64,000 nt of DNA from Centroberyx gerrardi (Eukaryota > Chordata > Actinopteri > Beryciformes > Berycidae), in assembly GCF_048128805.1 (NCBI RefSeq), contig NC_135998.1, forward strand, positions 21,846,063-21,910,062, in the 5' to 3' direction. Shown piece after piece: positions 12,901 through 23,893 of the stretch (position 1 is its first letter; each line of letters begins with the position of its first letter). Position numbers and translations under genes: made by a program. The notes beneath the pieces are model-generated. The model was not told the DNA's origin, searched no databases, and saw nothing but the letters and a program-made list of their open reading frames with translations.

Positions 12901-14186
12901 ACAAGGGAAGGGAAGACAAAACAAATCCAACAGAGTGCATGAAGACATGACACGCAACAAATTAGTTAATAAAAAAAAAAAGAAAACAGTCTTCTAGCCT
13001 TCAACTTACCAGTGTAAATAGACTATTTATCCAGTATCAAGTATCACTATGTTCACTATATTTTGTTTGTAAGAAAAGAAAGAATGCTGAGAAGAGAAGA
13101 GAAGAGATGAATGATGTCAAAAAAGGCAAATCTGCTAGGATGTGGTCAGTAGGATGTGGACAATAATAACAACAGATGAGTGTTTTGGTCTCTGGGCCAG
13201 GAAATACAAGGGTCTGTTTCCAATCTAAATCTTTTCTGCAGAAATTCACCGGCAGGATATATCCCTTTCAAGATTTTAAAATGTGTTTGACCACTTTGTG
13301 TAATCTAAATAAGCCTTTTTATTCTTATTATTCATTTATTTAAAAGGGACAATGCATATTAATCAACCTGAGGGTAAACGTGCCAGTGTTCTCTTGAATA
13401 TCTACTTGGTAGTACCCATAAAGCTTATTCTTTATCAATTTATTCATGAATTTATTGTCACATTTTCTCTAATAAGATCTCCAATATTAGGTAAGCTTTC
13501 CTTCCTATTACAATAACTGTTTCTAATCAACAATACTAAGGGTTGTGAAATAGCCTTACATAGCTTTACATTACTATAATCTTGGTAAGAGTAGCTGATG
13601 TTAAGATTTTCTGGGGAAACACTGTATTTTAGAAAACATTCATTAAAGCAAAAACAATTTATCACACCATTCAGGGTTAAATATCTATTTCCTGTTAACT
13701 GCCATTACTCTATTGTTCCATAGGGTGGAGCCATGAGGAGAGAAATTGTGGGTAAATATCATCTTCCAGAAAAGTAACGTTTGTTATGTGGCAGTTTAAC
13801 AGGAAGCTGAGCTTTGTTATAAACACACACAGTGTAACAAAAAGCTGAGTCCTCCAACCTTTTCAAATAATTTCCTAGGGATGTGCAGTGTTTCCCCTAG
13901 GATCTTTTCCAGCAGCAGTGTGTGCACAGGGATTTTCAGCTTGACGAGTCTGTGCACGCAAACTAGGTTCATGCTCTCAAAACAGTGACACAGCCATCCA
14001 AACAGACTCATTTTGCAAAACAGCCCAGTTCCATTTCAAAATGAAGGGCTGCTTCTTTCAGATGGGCTAGCATCTTTATAGAAACCAAATGCTGACATCA
14101 AAACTAGATACAAAATGCAAAATGCAAAAACAAACATTACATTCAAAACCATGTTGTCTTCTCAAAACTGAATTTTGCATTCAAGT

Positions 14187-14220
<34 letters not shown>

Positions 14221-14237
14221 CACACACACACACACAC
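14187..14237. repeat. (CA)n microsatellite
   Basis: Long CA run with one CG interruption. Confidence 0.95.
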
Positions 14238-14464
14238 TGTCATATGAATATATGTTTCTAAGGTCTTTCTATGAACCAGTTGCACAGTCATGTGTTCAGT
14301 GAAAAACACTATATGAATACCTTGACTTTTCAGGCTTAAACCTTCTTCAATTTTGCTATGGTACACCTATAGGCCTTACGTATGTAGCTTCACTAGCCTG
14401 TTGTAAAAGATTATCAGAGATGGTGGATAGAAAAATATAAGTCTCTGGTAATACTTCCATGGTT

Positions 14465-14478
14465 GTTGCTATGGCAAC
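14465..14478. promoter_or_regulatory. RFX-type X-box (candidate)
   Basis: GTTGCTATGGCAAC is a near-perfect inverted repeat that matches the palindromic RFX consensus GTTGCCATGGCAAC at all but one position. It is 5.4 kb upstream of the kcmf1 start. Binding is inferred from the motif only. Confidence 0.45.
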
Positions 14479-14861
14479 AGTGCAGAGCTCCAATAGGCAG
14501 GCTGAGGCAGTGAGGAGCACTGGTTAAGGTTTTAGGTTAAACCAAAAATGCATATAAAAGTTGGAAGTAAGGCCATCAGGGCCAGGGGCTTTATCCAGAG
14601 GTAGCTGTTTAACGGCTATGGCAAGTTCTACAAGTTGGATATCTTAACTACAAAAGGCTTAAAAATTCTTCTAATTATTCTAATTTGAGAAATGTGATTG
14701 CTTATTTCTTCGAAAAACAAGTTGCAGTGATAACTTGAAAAAATATAAACTCTATGTAAAATTGGCAGATTTCAGGTGCTTTTGATTCATGATTATTGTT
14801 TTCAATATTATTTATAAAAAGAGACTTGATAGTATTGCTTTGGTACTGTTTTTTTTTTCTA

Positions 14862-14962
14862 GGCAAGGCAAGGCAAACTTCATTTATATAGCACATTTCA
14901 TACACAAGGCAAATACAATGTGCTTCACATAAAACAGAAAAAATACAAACACATTCCACAAC
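14862..14962. repeat. Teleost interspersed repeat
   Basis: It contains GGCAAGGCAA followed by TTTATATAGCACATTTCATAC and an AAGGCAAATACAATGTGCTT block. I recognise this arrangement as a very common dispersed fish repeat end. The class is not certain. Confidence 0.45.
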
Positions 14963-15242
14963 TATTTAAAATGACATTAAAAAAGAAAGAAAGAAAGATA
15001 TTGAGCAGTCACTCTCACACTGGTGACACCTCTGGTCAGCCAGTATCAAATTAAGTTACCCCTGAGGATATTCAAAGATAATCACCACCTAAAAGACCTC
15101 CCGGAAACACCGGAGCTTCTCTGAGAGTGACTCCCTCAATCTTTCCTCTCAAAAGGAAATCAATTTAGATGAGAGCTTGTTCTAAACTATAAAAGTAGGA
15201 AGTACTCCTTTCACCCTCCTCTATCCATCTGGCTCTAGACCT

Positions 15243-15274
15243 AGACTGATCTAGACCTAGATCTAGATCAGTCT
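15243..15274. repeat. Perfect 13-bp palindrome
   Basis: AGACTGATCTAGA (15243-15255), a 6-base loop, then its exact complement TCTAGATCAGTCT (15262-15274). The surroundings repeat CTAGA several times. Confidence 0.9.
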
Positions 15275-16096
15275 TCTTTTTTTCAAGAGGTCTGCATTAA
15301 ATTTCCAGTAGCCCTTGTTAATGGTTTTAAAGCTCTTAGGTTTTAACAGTATACAGTAACAGCTGATTGATAGATATCCACCTAAAATTAATAGTAATCC
15401 ACTCTATTATTAATAACTCATGTAAATCTAGAATTGATTTCTGGCTTGCCAAGCTTGTTTCTCGGTCACCCTCCCTGCACATGAACGCCCTCAACAGCCG
15501 ACTTGGAAGTGCCGGATGTGGGAGCTTTTCACCGGCACGTGAATGCAACACACATTTGTGGATCGGAGGACCGCATCTCTGTTTGTGGACAGGAAAACAC
15601 ATTTGTGATCATCCTTGTTTATTTACGAGTCATGATACACACTTGTGGAACTTGTTTTGTGCATTTAACTGTTTTTGAGACAAATCTGACCACATAGAAG
15701 AGAGTGAGACTGAGAGAGGGGTGGAGGAGGAGCCATCTGGGTCCATGGTCCATTCTGGACCAACAGGTGTAGCTGTTAGTCACTAATATGGATATTGGAT
15801 ATTTCAAGAAGCAGGATTGCAGTTAGCCAGGTTGGAGAAGCCATTGTGTTTGGGTCAAATTTTCATCTTTACTTAGTCATAAATACTGTTTCTCTCATCT
15901 GATTATATGGCTTCATGGCATCCTCAACACTAGACATACAAACACACAAAAAATAGCGGCCATCCCCTTGTTTTGGTGGGAAATTGATGAGTGAGATTAT
16001 AATAAACAGCAAATAATATCAAATCACAGTGTAGGCTAATCAGTGTATCAGTGTTGAAACAAAGTGTTGTTTTTTGTTTGTCCAGCAGATGGCAGC

Positions 16097-16114
16097 ACAC
16101 ACACACACACGTGC

Positions 16115-16141
<27 letters not shown>
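16097..16141. repeat. (CA)n microsatellite
   Basis: CA run with a short GTGCG interruption. Confidence 0.95.
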
Positions 16142-16145
<4 letters not shown>

Positions 16146-16740
16146 GTTGTAGCACTCTGTATCTATATCTATATCTATATATCTCTGTCTCTCCCTCTGT
16201 ACCAGCCCTGGTGCACACAACCACAAACTGTGAACCTCTGTAATATGCCTATATGTAATACCTATGTAATCCCCCCCCTGGCATTTAGAGCTTTCTTTCT
16301 GTATGTTCCACATCTGTGTGCATTAAAACAAATAAGACAACCACAGTTTCATGAACCTGGTGCCCTCTCCACCCCAATAATAATGCTTTTCTGGCATGGA
16401 AGTTCAAAATCCACAGCACAGCCAAAGCAGACATTTCAAGTTCCTTTCACAAAGAAAAAGTGTGCATGAAGCAAACCTGAAACACATGTCAAGAAAGAGA
16501 GAGGCTTTCTCTCTCTTTCTCTGTCACACATGCATGTGTGCGCACACAAATATCTCTCCCTCCTTCCCCTACACGAACCACACCTCCCCATCAAAACGCT
16601 ATTCCGATGTGTTATGGAAACTTTTTTTTCTCTCAGACAGCCACAATATGGTCCAGCACCACACAGCTTTCTCGCAGCACTGATCTCTATAAATAAAGCT
16701 TGTTTGGGGCCTTGCTCACATTTCATTCTGCAGCGACACC

Positions 16741-17920
16741 ATGAGCAAATGATTTACTGTCTACGAGGCTCTTGATGACATTACTGATCATGGCGCTGGC
16801 GAGGGGTTGAGAGAGCAAGCAATTGAAATTGAAATTGAAGAGGAAATTGAAGAGGAAGTGTCTGAAATTGAGGACAATAGTCCAGAGCAGGAGGAATAGG
16901 GCCCTTCTGAGATGGAAATTCAAATGTTCCAGTCGAAGAATGGCAATTTATTACGGTCCTCAACGCCCTCTGAGAGGCGAGGCAGAGTACCACCCCAGAA
17001 TATAATCAGGAGGGCCAACGACATATCTAGTATCATATGTTGACAGCATAAAATCTAGCTTTGAACTGCTCCTGCTGGAGCCAATTGAGAAAATGATACT
17101 TGATATGACAAACAAGTAGGGGAGAGGGGTGTTCGGTAGTTGGAAGGAGGCAGACAGAACAGACTCCCAGGCCTATATGGGCCTGCTGATGATTGAAAAT
17201 GAGGCTGCCGCTAACTTGTGGAATGCAGAGTCTGGTCTAGCAATTTTCTGTGATATTATGTCACTCTAGACATTTCATATATTTTTGAGAGTTGTTCGTT
17301 TTGACAATCAGAATACAAGACCTGCACCGTGAAAGAGACAAACTCCTGTTAGAGATGTTTGGGACAAGTGGGTGGAGCGCCTGCCGCTCATCTACAATCC
17401 AGGCCCTGAAGTAACTGTGGATGAGCACCTTGTCCCTTTCAGAGGACGCTGTCCCTTCAAGCAATATGTGCCAAGTAAACCAGGGAAATATGGTATCAGA
17501 TCTGTGCAGCATGTGATGCAAACACCAGCTACACTTGGAACATGCAGGTGTAGCCTACATGGGCAAACCTGTTGGTGAAGGGCCAGAAAAGAACAAAGGC
17601 ACTTGTTGAGATGACAGCAGTTCTTCAAGGGCACAGTGCCACCTGTGTATGGTGCTGGTCCAGTTTTAATTTCTGCCCAGCTAGAAGCTTGTTCTGCAAG
17701 TCTGCAGCTGGGTGGTATTAGAGTAGTGTATTGGGGGAGGCTACTTGAGGACACCTTCACCCCCCCACCCCCAAATCTGCCCACTCGGTAAAACCTGAAA
17801 CTGAAGACAATATACCCCCGGCAAGGTGATGGCAGACGGTTTAGATGGAAGATTGTTGTGCCAAAATTTGTATCCCGTAAAAAAATTGTTTTCATTTCTG
17901 GTTCATTCAGTGGCATGTGA
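16741..17920 (+). pseudogene. piggyBac-like transposase relic
   Basis: A dead cut-and-paste DNA transposase. The start ATG at 16741 is followed by a TGA at codon 4. The N-terminal part is a run of acidic residues (EIEIEEEIEEEV, about 16820-16870), as in piggyBac/PGBD proteins. Around 17390-17510 the translation reads YNPGPEVTVDEHLVPFRGRC followed by PFKQYVPSKPGKYG, the signature segment of the piggyBac family catalytic core. Later frames hold only broken pieces. Several stops and frame changes rule out activity. The terminal repeats are not clearly identified; a TTAA lies at 18014-18017. Confidence 0.8.
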
Positions 17921-17988
17921 CCATATGAGGCAGCTATAGCCTAATTCAAAAACTATGATATTCTCCAAAAAAAAAAACCCTGAAGGGT

Positions 17989-18015
17989 AAGAATGATGCC
18001 AATGACATCATTCTT
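17989..18015. repeat. Perfect 10-bp hairpin next to the piggyBac relic
   Basis: AAGAATGATG, 7-base loop CCAATGA, then CATCATTCTT, overlapping a TTAA at 18014-18017. It could be a subterminal repeat of the dead element, since TTAA is the piggyBac target site. A matching 5' end was not found. Confidence 0.6.
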
Positions 18016-18354
18016 AACTTTCAGTCGACAAACTATGGTAAATTTTAGGCAAGATATTTGGTTGGTGGTGGGAGCATTAGACATTGTTAAGCATTTGTTA
18101 CGATTTCCACATACCTTAACCTTAACATAGATACTTTGCTTATACTTAATTGTTTATAATTTTATAGCCTACTGCAACTTAAACCCGATGACAACAAAAC
18201 CTTCATTTCTTCCATTATGGCCAATTGGCCGTGTTTCAGTGTAGGCCTAGCTATTTTAAAACAATCGGTTGAATCTGTGTTGTAATAAATCTATAGCCTA
18301 GTGCCCTCGATGACTGGTTGTCTTTTTAACATAGGCTAGGCCTATATATATTAT

Positions 18355-18505
18355 TTTTTATAACATTTCTGCTATAGGACAGTACAGTGGAGACAGGAAA
18401 GTGGGGGATGACATGCGACATAGGTCCTGGGCCAGATTTGAACCCAGGACATCACAGTTAGCCTATACGCTCCTTAGACCTCTGAGCCACCAGGATGCCC
18501 GATAA
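18355..18505 (-). repeat. tRNA-derived SINE
   Basis: Read on the minus strand it has a tRNA-like head with box A (TGGCTCAGAGG) and box B (GGGTTCAAATC), then the tail CCCCACTTTCCTGTCTCCAC, typical of teleost tRNA SINEs. The match is imperfect, so the copy is old. Confidence 0.65.
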
Positions 18506-19050
18506 CCGGTCTCTTGATTGGGAAAAGCCCATATGGCTGTCGAAAATAAATAGAATGTCCTACATTAGGCTATGTGCAGTGATAAAAATGTGTAATTCTG
18601 TTAGAGGCAAATTATCCACTGATCGACAACACTTGAGGGAATATCCGAATATTTTAATAGGTATAGAAGATAGTATTATAGCATTAACAGGTCTGAAGTG
18701 TGCACTGTGTTCACTATTGAAAAATAAGCACATATGCAGTGGTTACTTTCCTTTACTTGTTAAGATTTTTTTGTATTTACATTGTGAAAGTTTTGTAGCT
18801 TGTTCTAAATTAAAACAATACTTAAAAATTTGATTTTATTTGACAAAAGGGCTTCCTTTCTTTAGGCTTCTATATTAGGCCTACATTCATTCTTGGGCTG
18901 TAAACTGAAAAGGCTATTATTTAAGGAACTAAAGAATAAACTTGTTTACTGATTAAAGCACGAACTCAAATTTACGTCAGATGTTTTTTTTTGTAGGATT
19001 CATGGCTGTGAATCTCCGACTGCCATTATCAACGTGCGATTTTCTCAGGG

Positions 19051-19380
19051 TATGAGACGAGAAACTTATTTTGAAGGTTATGGGGAGACAAAGCGGAAGT
19101 TAAGAGTTGCTAATCACCACTGAACAATGTCAACGAGTGATTTTCCGACTATTATTATTAGCCTACGTACAAGCAATGCAGCAAATTTGGATATGGTAGA
19201 TAACTATTAATATTATTGGCCCAGTGTTGCCCGACGGCAATAATAAATATCAGGTATGCTTTTTGTTTTGTTTTTAGGCAGTGAGACGAGAGGCTTTTAT
19301 TTTGAAGGTTGTGGGGACACAAAGCGGAGTTGCTAATGCTAACCGCTAAACGATGTTAACAGTGCGATTATTTACGGAAT
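19051..19380. repeat. Diverged direct duplication of about 100 bp upstream of kcmf1
   Basis: Copy A at about 19051-19150 and copy B at about 19279-19380 share GAGACGAGA, TTATTTTGAAGGTT, TGGGGA, ACAAAGCGGA, AGTTGCTAAT and a final GTGCGATT-like end in the same order. They are about 125 bases apart. Confidence 0.75.
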
Positions 19381-19399
19381 TAACTTGCGTCCTGTTAAG

Positions 19400-19879
19400 A
19401 ACTATTGCAATTTTAGACCAACAATGTAATCTTCATCGAGTGTATAGTCCAATGACCAAGGAATAATGTATGATCGCTTGGCGAAACCTAAAAACTTCCG
19501 CTATAGCGGTCAAACAGGAAGTTATGGCCAAGACCATGGCATGGACCAATCATGGGCTTGCGGTTGGAAAAGTTTGAAAGACCAATGACGTGCAGGGGGA
19601 GCTGGAGGTGGGCGGGGTGAGTGAGGGCATGGTAAAATGACTAAAGAAACGAGGCCGGGTGATTTTATGGAGGAGCCCGCCCCCTAGTGTCCACCCTACA
19701 ATATTTAAATGACACTCGGGGAGGGGAAGCAGAACAGACAAACTGTAAGCTGGGGATCCATCTTGCTCGAAAAAGAGGCGAAGGAGCACGCCTTTTAGTT
19801 TTGTCTCTCAAAAAGCTGCATCTTTCCCTGTTAACCGTGCTGGGGAGCCCGAGGAGGGGGCTGTGTCATTGTCTGTAGG
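19400..19879 (+). promoter_or_regulatory. kcmf1: kcmf1 promoter and 5'UTR region
   Basis: The transition is GC-richer than the spacer. It holds an ETS-type site (ACAGGAAGT near 19516), two CCAAT boxes (near 19545 and 19580), a CRE-like TGACGTGC, and a TATTTAAA at about 19701. The transcription start is not determined. An open frame from 19687 ends at 19878, one base before the kcmf1 ATG; whether it is transcribed depends on the true start site. Confidence 0.55.
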
Positions 19880-22800
19880 ATGTCCCGACATGAGGGTGAG
19901 TGTATAATAAACAGGTTCAGTGCGCCTTGGTGGCTACCTGGTTAGCTAGCTCCTTAGCTAGCCTGCTAAGTGGATATTCAAGTCAGGGGGTTGTGTGTAT
20001 TGTAAATGCGCTTTTCACTGAGACCGCTGTGAATATTCAGGCTTATCCCAACCCGCCCTTCCCGGCTGTGGATGGCACTGGCATTAATTTATGTCGGGTC
20101 ACTCAGATTTTAGCCAAGAAAGCTTTAACTTCAGCCAGTCTCGCAATGATAAGGCAAGATAACGGAGCTTAGCAGTTAGCCATTGCTAATCACTGCGTTA
20201 CCTTACGTTAGCTAAACTAGCGAGCAAGCTAACGTGTGCTAACATCAGGAGTCGTTACTCGTCCTGCAAGTTAACGTTACTTCTGCCGGCGCTCATTACA
20301 TTATTAGTTGTGTGTTGTGATATGCATGAATACATTATCATCTTTTGCATACACGTTGGGTCATGTGTCCATGAGTGCTTGTGGTTGCAACACCGCACAG
20401 TCCGTTTGGTCGCCTACTCTTGTTAGTGAATGCACTGTCATCAAGAAGACATAAAGTCTGAGGCCTCAGTCGTTGACCGTGAATCAACCACTAGCTGGTG
20501 AGCTACTAGCTAGGGAGCTAGTGTTAAGTTATGTTGACTTGCTAACCAGATGGGGGTCCGTGAAGGACTGGGAGTTTGGCCGTCTCTAGTTACCATGTAG
20601 TTATAATAGGCCAATCAGCTGGTTATCCTATTTAATCACCTCAAGAGTTGCTATGGTTTTCTTTTATGCAAACATAGGGCAACATCCGGTTAGTTGGCTT
20701 CAGGAGAACCAAAGGGAATACTTAACTTACCTGATGTTATGCTTCAGGTGGCTAGAACAGCAAGCTTATTTGCATTGTTTGTTAAATTTGCCTGAGTGAA
20801 TAAACTAGTTCTTAACATGTTGGCACATTATGTCCTTCCAGCAAGACGATGTTCTTGGTGTAAGTGTGGTGAACGAGAATTTGAATAATAATTTTGAGTA
20901 GTCGGGAGATAATTAATATAGGTGGTTAAGTTTGGTTATTATAGGTAGTTAGATTAGCAGATGTATTAGTTGAGTCTACGCCTTTTAATGAACAAGGTGA
21001 AATGATGCCTTACTGTATGCTAAAACTATTTAGTGCATAAGGTCTGACCAGTCTTACCAGAGGAAATTCATCTCTGTACTTGAGGTGTAAATGTGAATCT
21101 GTCAGTGTCCCTGTTGATGTAGACCTAGTCTTACTTGACATTTCTCTCTTTAAGAGACATAGTACCATTTTACAGACAAAGCTTCACGATAAGCAGAAGT
21201 CCCAGTCTTCTACAGGTCAGTTGTTGAGTGTCTGCACCACTTGTCAGAGTGACGGGCAGTGTCAAACTGAGGTGATTACAATCCTTTTGTGGTAAGGAGT
21301 AGCACAGGTTTCGCCAATCACCTAAATGTTCAGTGAGGAAAAGCTATGAAAAAAGTTAACTCCAGGGCTATGACATGGCCTGGCATGTTTGGTCGGTGGT
21401 CAGTCTGTTGATTTAAATGGTACAAGCTGTTAGTTGCAGGTGGCCAAGGATCCGAGTGATGTGGATGGACTTAATCATTATTGATTAGATAGATAGCCCA
21501 GTTTACTTGTAATTTTATTGTTTGGTTGGAGAATAGTGTAGTTTGAGGTAGGGTTTAGGATTAAGATCTGATTTGACCTCGGGGTTTTGTGCTCAGTCTT
21601 GGCATAGCAGAGAATATGTAGTACTTAACAAGGAAGTGCTGTAAGAAGATTTTACCGTTCGGAAATCAGTTTATAAAAAATGCACTTGGACATTTTTAAA
21701 TTGGGCGTGGAAATTAGATGAGAATCAGGAATTTGGCTCTACTGTATGTAGAATTGGGACCATATAGCCTAAGCTTTATTTTATTTGGAATGAGTGTGTC
21801 TTTGTTTTGACAGGTACTTGCCTATAGTCCATTTGCCAAATACATTTTTTTCCCCCTCATAGGATACATCAGTAAGACGGGAGCTGGCAGAGTATAATGA
21901 TACCTGTCTCCTAGAAAATAACCATGTGTGTCTGTGCCGTAGTAGGCTAATGCTTGAGTAAGTCTTGAGTGCAAAAGCACAACAAAGAGTGGAATAGCAG
22001 AGTAATGCATATGTGTTAATGATGATTGGTAAATGGCAAAAAATATTCAGATAGAAGATAGATAAAGACTTTCGTTATGTCCTGTGCTTTGATTTGCTCC
22101 ACTTTACTTTCTTTTGCTCTCTCTTACTTTGTTCGTGACTGTCCTGATTTACCTACAACTGGATTAATGCAAAATATGCTACTTGAAATGAACTTAACAT
22201 TTCAAGTAGCATATTTCAAGTAGCATATTTTTGTAAACACCACTCAACTGTGCCATATTCATTAAGCTCAAACCTCTCAGCCTAGTCTTTGGCATTTCGT
22301 TTTTGAAACCTTGCTAGTGACGTTCATTGGAATGCCAGAATCCTTCACTGCTGGCACTTGTGGGTTGGTGCCACTGCAAAACACATGCTCATGTTAAGTT
22401 AGACCAGCCCAGAGGTTGAGACTGCTTTCTCACAGTTATACGGAATTCCTAACTTTATTGACAGATCCCCATGTTGACATTACGATCTCCTTGTCTTTTT
22501 GGCAGGTGTGAGCTGTGATGCATGTTTAAAAGGGAACTTTAGAGGGAGACGGTTCAAGTGTTTAATTTGCTACGACTACGACCTGTGTGCATCGTGCTAC
22601 GAGAGTGGAGCCACAACAACAAGACACACCACAGAGCACCCCATGCAGTGTATATTAACCAGGGTAGACTATGGTAAGGACTTGGCTGACGGCCCAGACA
22701 GAAACCCTTGTGGCTTACTGGTCACAGACAAATTCAACATGCCAGTGTAATATGAAATGATTATGTTTTATTACTTGACTGTAGCCTACCTATAGTAATG

Positions 22801-23859
22801 AGCCTACCATGTGATTACAAATGGTCCATTACGACTGCAGTTTTGATTAATTTCACTGATTAAGCACAGTATTGTACTGAATGCACTATATTTATGTCAA
22901 TCATCAACTTTATGTATATATTGGTTATATTGGTTGACAGAGACGATAACAGATGCTCTGTTGCTGTCCTCTCCCAGACTTGTATTATGGAGGAGACACT
23001 TTCTCAGTAGAGCAACCCCAGTCGTTCACCTGTCCCTACTGTGGCAAGATGGGTTACACAGAGACGTCCCTACAGGAGCATGTCACCTCAGAGCATGCGG
23101 AGACTTCCACAGAGGTGGTGAGTATATACAGCACACATGCAGCCACATCAACTGTGCAGCTTGGATTAAGGTCTATAAATGCAGCCCCATAGCATAGCAA
23201 CACTTTTTTTTTTTGCATAGTCACCATGGCATTTAATTTCTTGGGCTTGTTTCACAGACAAGGATCAAATTTGATCTCAAACAAAATTATTGGTTTCATT
23301 TGAAGGATTTTAGAAGTAGGCTTAAACCGTTTTCTAGGAAATTCACAAATTGAGAACTGACAGGACTGGACAGTCCAAAAAGATCTAATGCACTTAAGAT
23401 ATGACTCGATCAGGTATAGGTTGCTGACATTCATGAACAAATGTTTCAGATCAGCCTGCTTTCACAATGTCTCTGTCACTATGTCAGGGGCGTTGTGGGT
23501 TAGGGTCGGTTTCACAGCACATTTGTACTGCTGTCGAGAGATTGTAAAGGCGGGGTTGTTTATGCAGGGAAATTGAACTTAGAAAAATAACAGTATCAAT
23601 CATGCTATACATTTTCCGGTTCTGGTTCATTAGTGACAATGTAAAGGACCTATCAACAAAGTTTGTAACTTTTTTTTTTTAATGTTTTGATGCGTTTAAA
23701 CTATTAGAAAATGATTGGCCTTCCAGGGTGCTATGGGGTCTAGAGAATTTAGGGGTCTAGAGGTTGGCCTTATATTCAGATATTCAAACTACACACAATA
23801 TTATTGGCTGTTCATAGTGCTAAAACACTGAGTGGATAGGCAGAGGCTGCTGTCTCTTG

Positions 23860-23893
<34 letters not shown>

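Larger units (their letters stand above)
12056..19400. other. Spacer between itga1 and kcmf1, no gene recognised
   Basis: No open frame with a recognisable product apart from the dead piggyBac transposase. It holds GA/CA microsatellites, short perfect hairpins (12570-12604 and 15243-15274), a teleost interspersed repeat, a SINE and a diverged direct duplication, all listed separately. Confidence 0.7.

Noticed and set aside
15367..15697. Two overlapping frames of 64-103 residues with several cysteines
   Set aside because: No known domain and they occupy different frames of what looks like dispersed repeat DNA.
19687..19878. 63-residue upstream frame before the kcmf1 ATG
   Set aside because: Its ATG lies before the likely TATTTAAA element, so it may not be in the mRNA, and the peptide has no family resemblance.
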